A DNA stretch of 64,000 nucleotides from Methylobacterium sp. 2A. GTDB lineage: Bacteria; Pseudomonadota; Alphaproteobacteria; Rhizobiales; Beijerinckiaceae. Location: positions 62,001-126,000 of the forward strand of contig NZ_VUOK01000058.1 of assembly GCF_009806555.1 (NCBI RefSeq), written 5' to 3'. Positions 60,158 to 64,000 of this stretch are shown in pieces. Below the pieces are notes generated by a model. The model worked only from the letters and a program-made list of their open reading frames with translations, had not been told where the DNA came from and ran no database searches. A program made the position numbers and the translations under genes. The number at the start of each line of letters is the position of its first letter. Positions within the stretch are counted from its first letter, which is position 1.

Positions 60158-61495
60158 TCACAACCCGGATCTGAACGTCATCGGGTTCCGCAGGACTTTC
60201 TTCTTGATCGTCCGGAAGCGCCCGACGAGGCTCTCGGTCCGCGGCACGGATTCGTGAGCGCTCCACACGTCGCGCCACAACCCGCTCCTGACGGTCACGT
60301 AAAACGTCAAAATGGTTATGGCCACTTCCGCCAGCACGCGACTGATCGCCATCCCCATCGCCCCATGCTCCGGCGTCAGGATGACCGCACAGAGAAGATT
60401 GAGCGCGCCGCCCACGATCGCGATGACGGTGACGGAAAGATCCTTCCGCGCCGGCAGAAGCAGCAGCATGCTGAGACAATAGCTGATGGTTCCGAGGGGC
60501 AGGGTCAGACTCAGGACGGAAAAGATCTGCCCGGCCTCCGCATAAGCGTGGCCCAAGAAGATCTTCATGATGAACGGGCCCAGGAACAGGATCGCGACGG
60601 ATGCCAATGATGAGCATGCCGTCAGCACGAACGTCGTACGCTTCAAGAGAACGTAGGCCTGGCCCGGATTGCTCCGCAATTCCCGCGTCATATGGGGAAG
60701 CAGAAGGGTCGAGAGCGGGTTCAGCAATTGCAGGCCCGCATTGATCAACTTGTCCGCGGGACCGAAATAACCCACCTGGTCCGGCGTCGAGAGCCAGCCG
60801 AGGACCAGACCCGAGGCCGCCGTATAGGCTGCGACGGCACCTGTGAGCACGAAAATGGCGCCTCCGCCCCGCAGCGCATTCCGCGCAGCCGCCCAGGACG
60901 AGAGTCTGACCTTGACCTCTCGCAGAAGAATCACGCCCGTTATGAGGAGCGTCAGCGATGAGGCCAGGATATAGAACAGAATGACAAACGGGTAGGAATT
61001 CTCGCCGCCGACGAAGGTAACGATCAGCAGCATGTTCAACAATTGCGCGGCCAGCTCGATCTTGACGACGAGCGCCATCCGGCCCCGGGCGCGGAAGTAC
61101 CAGAGGAGATTGGTACCCTGGAGGATGCCGTAGACGATCGACAAGATCCCGACGACCGGGGCATTCTGCAGCACGGTCGACGTGGATATGACCAGGATGC
61201 CGAACGCGATGGCCGGAACCATCAGGATCAGTTTGGCCGTCAAGATCGACGAAACGACGCCATCGAGCTGCGACGCGTCCTGCGTCGCCAGATCCCGGGT
61301 GCCCGATACATTGAAGCCGAACTCGACGATTAGGCTGACGAGGGTCGCGAGCGATAGCCCGACCAGAACGATACCGTAATGCTCCGCTCCGAGCTTCCGT
61401 GCGAGCAGCGGGATGATGACAATCGGAAAGACGTATCTGAATATATGCGCGAAATATAAAAGCGCCCCATCCGTAAACAATTTATGCTTATGCAT
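60158..61495 (-). CDS. Polysaccharide flippase (Wzx/MATE-like)
   Basis: This 445-residue membrane protein is of the oligosaccharide flippase family, which moves lipid-linked sugar units across the inner membrane. About 12 hydrophobic helices are visible, starting GALLYFAHIFRYVFPIVIIP; the early PLLARKLGAEHYGIVLVGLS and GFNVSGTRDLA are family-typical. The ATG at 61495 with GAGGG upstream is used rather than a TTG at 61501. Codon use is looser than in the rest of the window. It is followed upstream on the same strand by glycosyltransferase genes. Confidence 0.88.
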   Translation of the reverse strand: MHKHKLFTDGALLYFAHIFRYVFPIVIIPLLARKLGAEHYGIVLVGLSLATLVSLIVEFGFNVSGTRDLATQDASQLDGVVSSILTAKLILMVPAIAFGILVISTSTVLQNAPVVGILSIVYGILQGTNLLWYFRARGRMALVVKIELAAQLLNMLLIVTFVGGENSYPFVILFYILASSLTLLITGVILLREVKVRLSSWAAARNALRGGGAIFVLTGAVAAYTAASGLVLGWLSTPDQVGYFGPADKLINAGLQLLNPLSTLLLPHMTRELRSNPGQAYVLLKRTTFVLTACSSLASVAILFLGPFIMKIFLGHAYAEAGQIFSVLSLTLPLGTISYCLSMLLLLPARKDLSVTVIAIVGGALNLLCAVILTPEHGAMGMAISRVLAEVAITILTFYVTVRSGLWRDVWSAHESVPRTESLVGRFRTIKKKVLRNPMTFRSGL

Positions 61496-61748
61496 TTTCA
61501 ACCCTCATCCGCACAGCATCTCCACGATCCATATCCCGCGCGCATGCGCGATTTTTGCATGTCTTCGATTGATATTCAATTATAAAAACAGATCAAACCG
61601 AAAGCGCCTCCAATCCTCGCCCCTCCTGCCGAGCTTGAGGCTGATCCTGGGGCAAGCTCAGGCGTCGGCAATTTCGCGGACGAACGCGGCCGGTGACGGG
61701 CTCATGGACCTGCGGCCCGGACCATCGGTCCGCATCGGCAACCATCCG

Positions 61749-62609
61749 TCAGGTGCGGAACAGCCGCACATTCAGCATGCGGATCTTACTTTGCACACTC
61801 ATGGATAGCGCAGCCGTACTGATACGCGCCATCCAATAAAAGACGCGCAGAAGCCTCACGAGCAGCACGGAACGCGGGAAGCTCTTGGTCCTGTAGAGTG
61901 CTTTCTGCAGGTTCAATTGGTTGTGGAACCATCGCATCACGCTCCGTTCCTGAATGCTCCCACTGTGACCGCGATACAGGACAAGCTCCTGATCGATGCC
62001 GTAGCCGGGACTGATTTCCAGAAAACGTGCGAAGAATTCATAATCTTCGCCCTGCCGCAACTTCGGAGACTCATCGAACAGCTTGATGGCATCGAGCCTT
62101 TTTCGTCGCAACATGATCGTCGAGGGATAGATGTTGTCGCCCAACGACATCAAGAACCATGCGAGCGAGATTTTCCTGCGATAGCCGATCGCCGGTTGCT
62201 CGATTTTATTGCCGTCCGCGTCGATGACGCCGGCTGCAGTAAAGCAGAAATCGATACCGCGCTGCTCCATGAACGCGACCTGGGTCGCGAGTTTGTCGGG
62301 CAACCAGAGATCATCATCGTCGCAGAAAGCAATAAACTCGCCCTTGGCGAGCCGGATGCCGAAATTTCGGACCACGGATGGTCTTCCGGCGAACTGGGAC
62401 GCCGCATATGTTATGCGCGGATCCTGAAGGGATTGAATATAGGCGCAGACATCTTGTTGATGACCATCCGCAACCACAATCAATTCGAAGTTGTGATAGG
62501 TCTGAGCGCGGATCGCATCGACAGTCAACTGCAGGAAGTGAAGCCGCAGTCTGGTGGGTATGATGATCGATACAAGCGGCAGCTGAGAATTATGACTTAC
62601 ATGTGTCAT
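61749..62609 (-). CDS. Family 2 glycosyltransferase
   Basis: This 286-residue GT-A fold enzyme probably adds a sugar to a lipid-linked glycan at the cytosolic face of the membrane. The N-terminal nucleotide-sugar site is LPLVSIIIPTRLRLHFLQLT and the metal-binding acidic motif is FIAFCDDDDLWLPDKL. PRLRQGEDYEFF-like sequence (KLRQGEDYEFFARFL) carries the acceptor/catalytic acid. A C-terminal amphipathic helix region (VLLVRLLRVFYWMARIS) may touch the membrane. The start at 62609 has no clear Shine-Dalgarno. The DNA is AT-richer than the window average, typical of surface-glycan loci. Confidence 0.87.
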   Translation of the reverse strand: MTHVSHNSQLPLVSIIIPTRLRLHFLQLTVDAIRAQTYHNFELIVVADGHQQDVCAYIQSLQDPRITYAASQFAGRPSVVRNFGIRLAKGEFIAFCDDDDLWLPDKLATQVAFMEQRGIDFCFTAAGVIDADGNKIEQPAIGYRRKISLAWFLMSLGDNIYPSTIMLRRKRLDAIKLFDESPKLRQGEDYEFFARFLEISPGYGIDQELVLYRGHSGSIQERSVMRWFHNQLNLQKALYRTKSFPRSVLLVRLLRVFYWMARISTAALSMSVQSKIRMLNVRLFRT

Positions 62610-62827
62610 GAAATTCGAGCCGAAAAGCTGTAAAAACGGTCCAGAATTTGCTAATTGGTTTTGCCCCACTCCGCAACCGGCCGCCGAGAATGTCGTCAAC
62701 AACCACCGGGTGCGGCACTACTTAGAGCGCTCTCCGCCGAAGCAGAACCCGGTTCGGCGCAAGAGAGCGCGCGAAGGCTTGGGACCGTCCTGAAGCCTCA
62801 GGCCGTGTTTGACGCCCTTGGAATGGC

Positions 62828-64000
62828 TCACCGCGCCGGGGCCGGAGGTCCTCCCAGGATGACGATTCCGGAACCCGTCAGCATCATACGCGCCGAGTCC
62901 AGGAATCCGGGCGGCAGGGCGATCGACAATCTTTTGGTGATGGCATCCAATGTGACGGGTTGGGGCAATTCGCTCCAATCGATATGGTCGATCCACAGCA
63001 TGGCCGGGCAGCGTCCACCGTCCGACAGGTCCAGGTGCGCGTGCGATGCCAGGACGTGAACCGGGAAGCCATAACGGGCCGCTTCGATCTGGTAGGCCCA
63101 GTCGATGACCTGATCCTGATTGGGAACCACGTAGGTGGCCGGGTACTCCGTCGCAAAGATCTGCGACGACGCACAGTGGGTCTTCTGAGCCAGGATGGCA
63201 GAGGCCGCGCCGTCCCAGCCGCGGTCCAAGGCGTGCGAAATCACGACGACGCCGTATATCACCGCTCCGTTAAGCAGCAGCAGACCGAACAGACGTCGCC
63301 GTTGCCGGACGACGTTTACGATCAGCGCGGCGACGACGGCGATTGTCGTCAGGGCGATCGCGGACAGGTACCGGGCAACGAACAAGTTTGGATGCTTGAT
63401 ATTCACGGCTAGCAGCAACACGGCCGCACAGGCCAGGCCCGCACTCATGGCGATGATGAACAGGGCATGGCCCGGCCCCGCCCCCGGGGGATCGATCTCA
63501 GACCGCAGGTGATCGACGGTTCCCCCCCCATCCCTGCGGCCCTGCAGAAGGTTGGAGACGAGGATTCCGAGCGCGATTAGAACCGCCAGGTTGAAGCCAA
63601 AGCTTTTGGCGATCTGGGCGAGCAGAATCTTGACGGCGACCGGGGAGGTCACATGGAACCAGAAGGTTCCGGAAATCTGATCCAGGAAGGCGGTCTGCGT
63701 GATGAACCAAGCCATCAGCGGCACGGACGCGACGATGCCGGCCGACAGCAGAAGAAAGAACCAGTTCCTTTGCCGCCGGACGAGCATGCACAGGCCGGAG
63801 GTCGCGACGATGCTGGTGGCCACGACGGTGGTCACGTAGTGAATATTGAGAGCCAGCAGGACCAGGAAGAAGAGCGAGGCCGCGAGGAAGCGGTGATCCC
63901 GGATACGCGCCGCTCCGTCCAACGTCAGCATCACATAGAGGCAGACGATCAAACTCGTCATGCAGCATATTTGCGTGAAGTAGGATCTGATCTCCGTCAT
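62828..64000 (-). CDS. Polytopic membrane protein, probable GT39-type glycosyltransferase (partial)
   Basis: 390 residues are visible and the gene very probably continues past the window end; the Met at the border need not be the start. At least seven hydrophobic helices are seen (for example SLFFLVLLALNIHYVTTVVA, FFLLLSAGIVASVPLMAWFI, LSAIALTTIAVVAALIVNVV). A soluble C-terminal domain of about 130 residues follows. The layout (TEIRSYF before a run of helices, then a periplasmic tail) resembles the second half of dolichol-phosphate-mannose-type or ArnT-like transferases. The catalytic acidic loop would lie in the missing part. Confidence 0.65.
   Translation of the reverse strand: MTEIRSYFTQICCMTSLIVCLYVMLTLDGAARIRDHRFLAASLFFLVLLALNIHYVTTVVATSIVATSGLCMLVRRQRNWFFLLLSAGIVASVPLMAWFITQTAFLDQISGTFWFHVTSPVAVKILLAQIAKSFGFNLAVLIALGILVSNLLQGRRDGGGTVDHLRSEIDPPGAGPGHALFIIAMSAGLACAAVLLLAVNIKHPNLFVARYLSAIALTTIAVVAALIVNVVRQRRRLFGLLLLNGAVIYGVVVISHALDRGWDGAASAILAQKTHCASSQIFATEYPATYVVPNQDQVIDWAYQIEAARYGFPVHVLASHAHLDLSDGGRCPAMLWIDHIDWSELPQPVTLDAITKRLSIALPPGFLDSARMMLTGSGIVILGGPPAPAR

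Overview
The window is GC-rich (roughly 70% by eye) DNA from an alphaproteobacterium. Gene content points to Hyphomicrobiales, most likely Methylobacterium/Methylorubrum or a close relative. The hints are the gyrA-coaD-peptidyl-prolyl isomerase order, an ArsR-methyltransferase fusion next to metF and metH, HWE-type histidine kinase signalling, and abundant hairpin-type intergenic repeats. This is inference from families; no database was searched.

Layout. 1-1240 holds two paralogous 112-residue proteins of unknown function, the first in strikingly AT-rich DNA. 1279-6776 has a P1-family peptidase, a beta-hydroxyacid dehydrogenase, a chemoreceptor, an S49 peptidase and a secreted His-rich protein. 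6967-13774 is core housekeeping: gyrA, coaD, two cyclophilins around a TolA/TonB-like protein, then mobA and the Mrp/ApbC Fe-S carrier on the other strand. 13942-19544 carries a TacA/TacT-type toxin-antitoxin pair, a possibly frameshifted secreted protein, a flavin/PLP-type oxidase, pncB, an exported MmgE/PrpD protein and a broken HEPN module. 19699-34793 holds an AI-2E exporter with an extra C-terminal domain, hisN, a YcjX/YcjF pair, a UvdE-type repair endonuclease, YihY, msrB, a CYTH-like protein, an L,D-transpeptidase, dctA and a ROK kinase.

35080-44470 starts with an orphan hoxX behind an FNR/FixK-like box and a bestrophin. It continues with a methionine/one-carbon block: ArsR-methyltransferase fusion, metF, a small coiled-coil protein and cobalamin-dependent metH. 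44608-45236 is a TumA/TumE-type toxin-antitoxin pair. 45368-54570 is a coherent divergent catabolic cluster, probably for sugar acids: exported SMP-30 lactonase, IlvD/Edd dehydratase, MFS anion symporter and RraA-like aldolase on one strand; GntR/FCD regulator, ThDP enzyme and ketoglutarate-semialdehyde-type dehydrogenase on the other. A near-perfect operator palindrome lies between them.

tRNA-Gln(UUG) at 54631 is followed by a decayed histidine-kinase C-terminus, an intact hybrid kinase, an HWE kinase and a lone receiver protein. From 60158 the base and codon use becomes more AT-rich and the genes are for surface polysaccharide (flippase, GT2 glycosyltransferase, membrane glycosyltransferase cut by the window end).

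The most notable signals are: orphan hoxX with its FNR-type box; the sugar-acid cluster, which lacks the usual second dehydratase and instead pairs an aldolase with a ThDP enzyme; the HEPN module with an intact unknown partner and a frameshifted toxin; and a family of long nested inverted repeats, one of which forms the metH leader. No CRISPR array, prophage or complete insertion sequence was seen.
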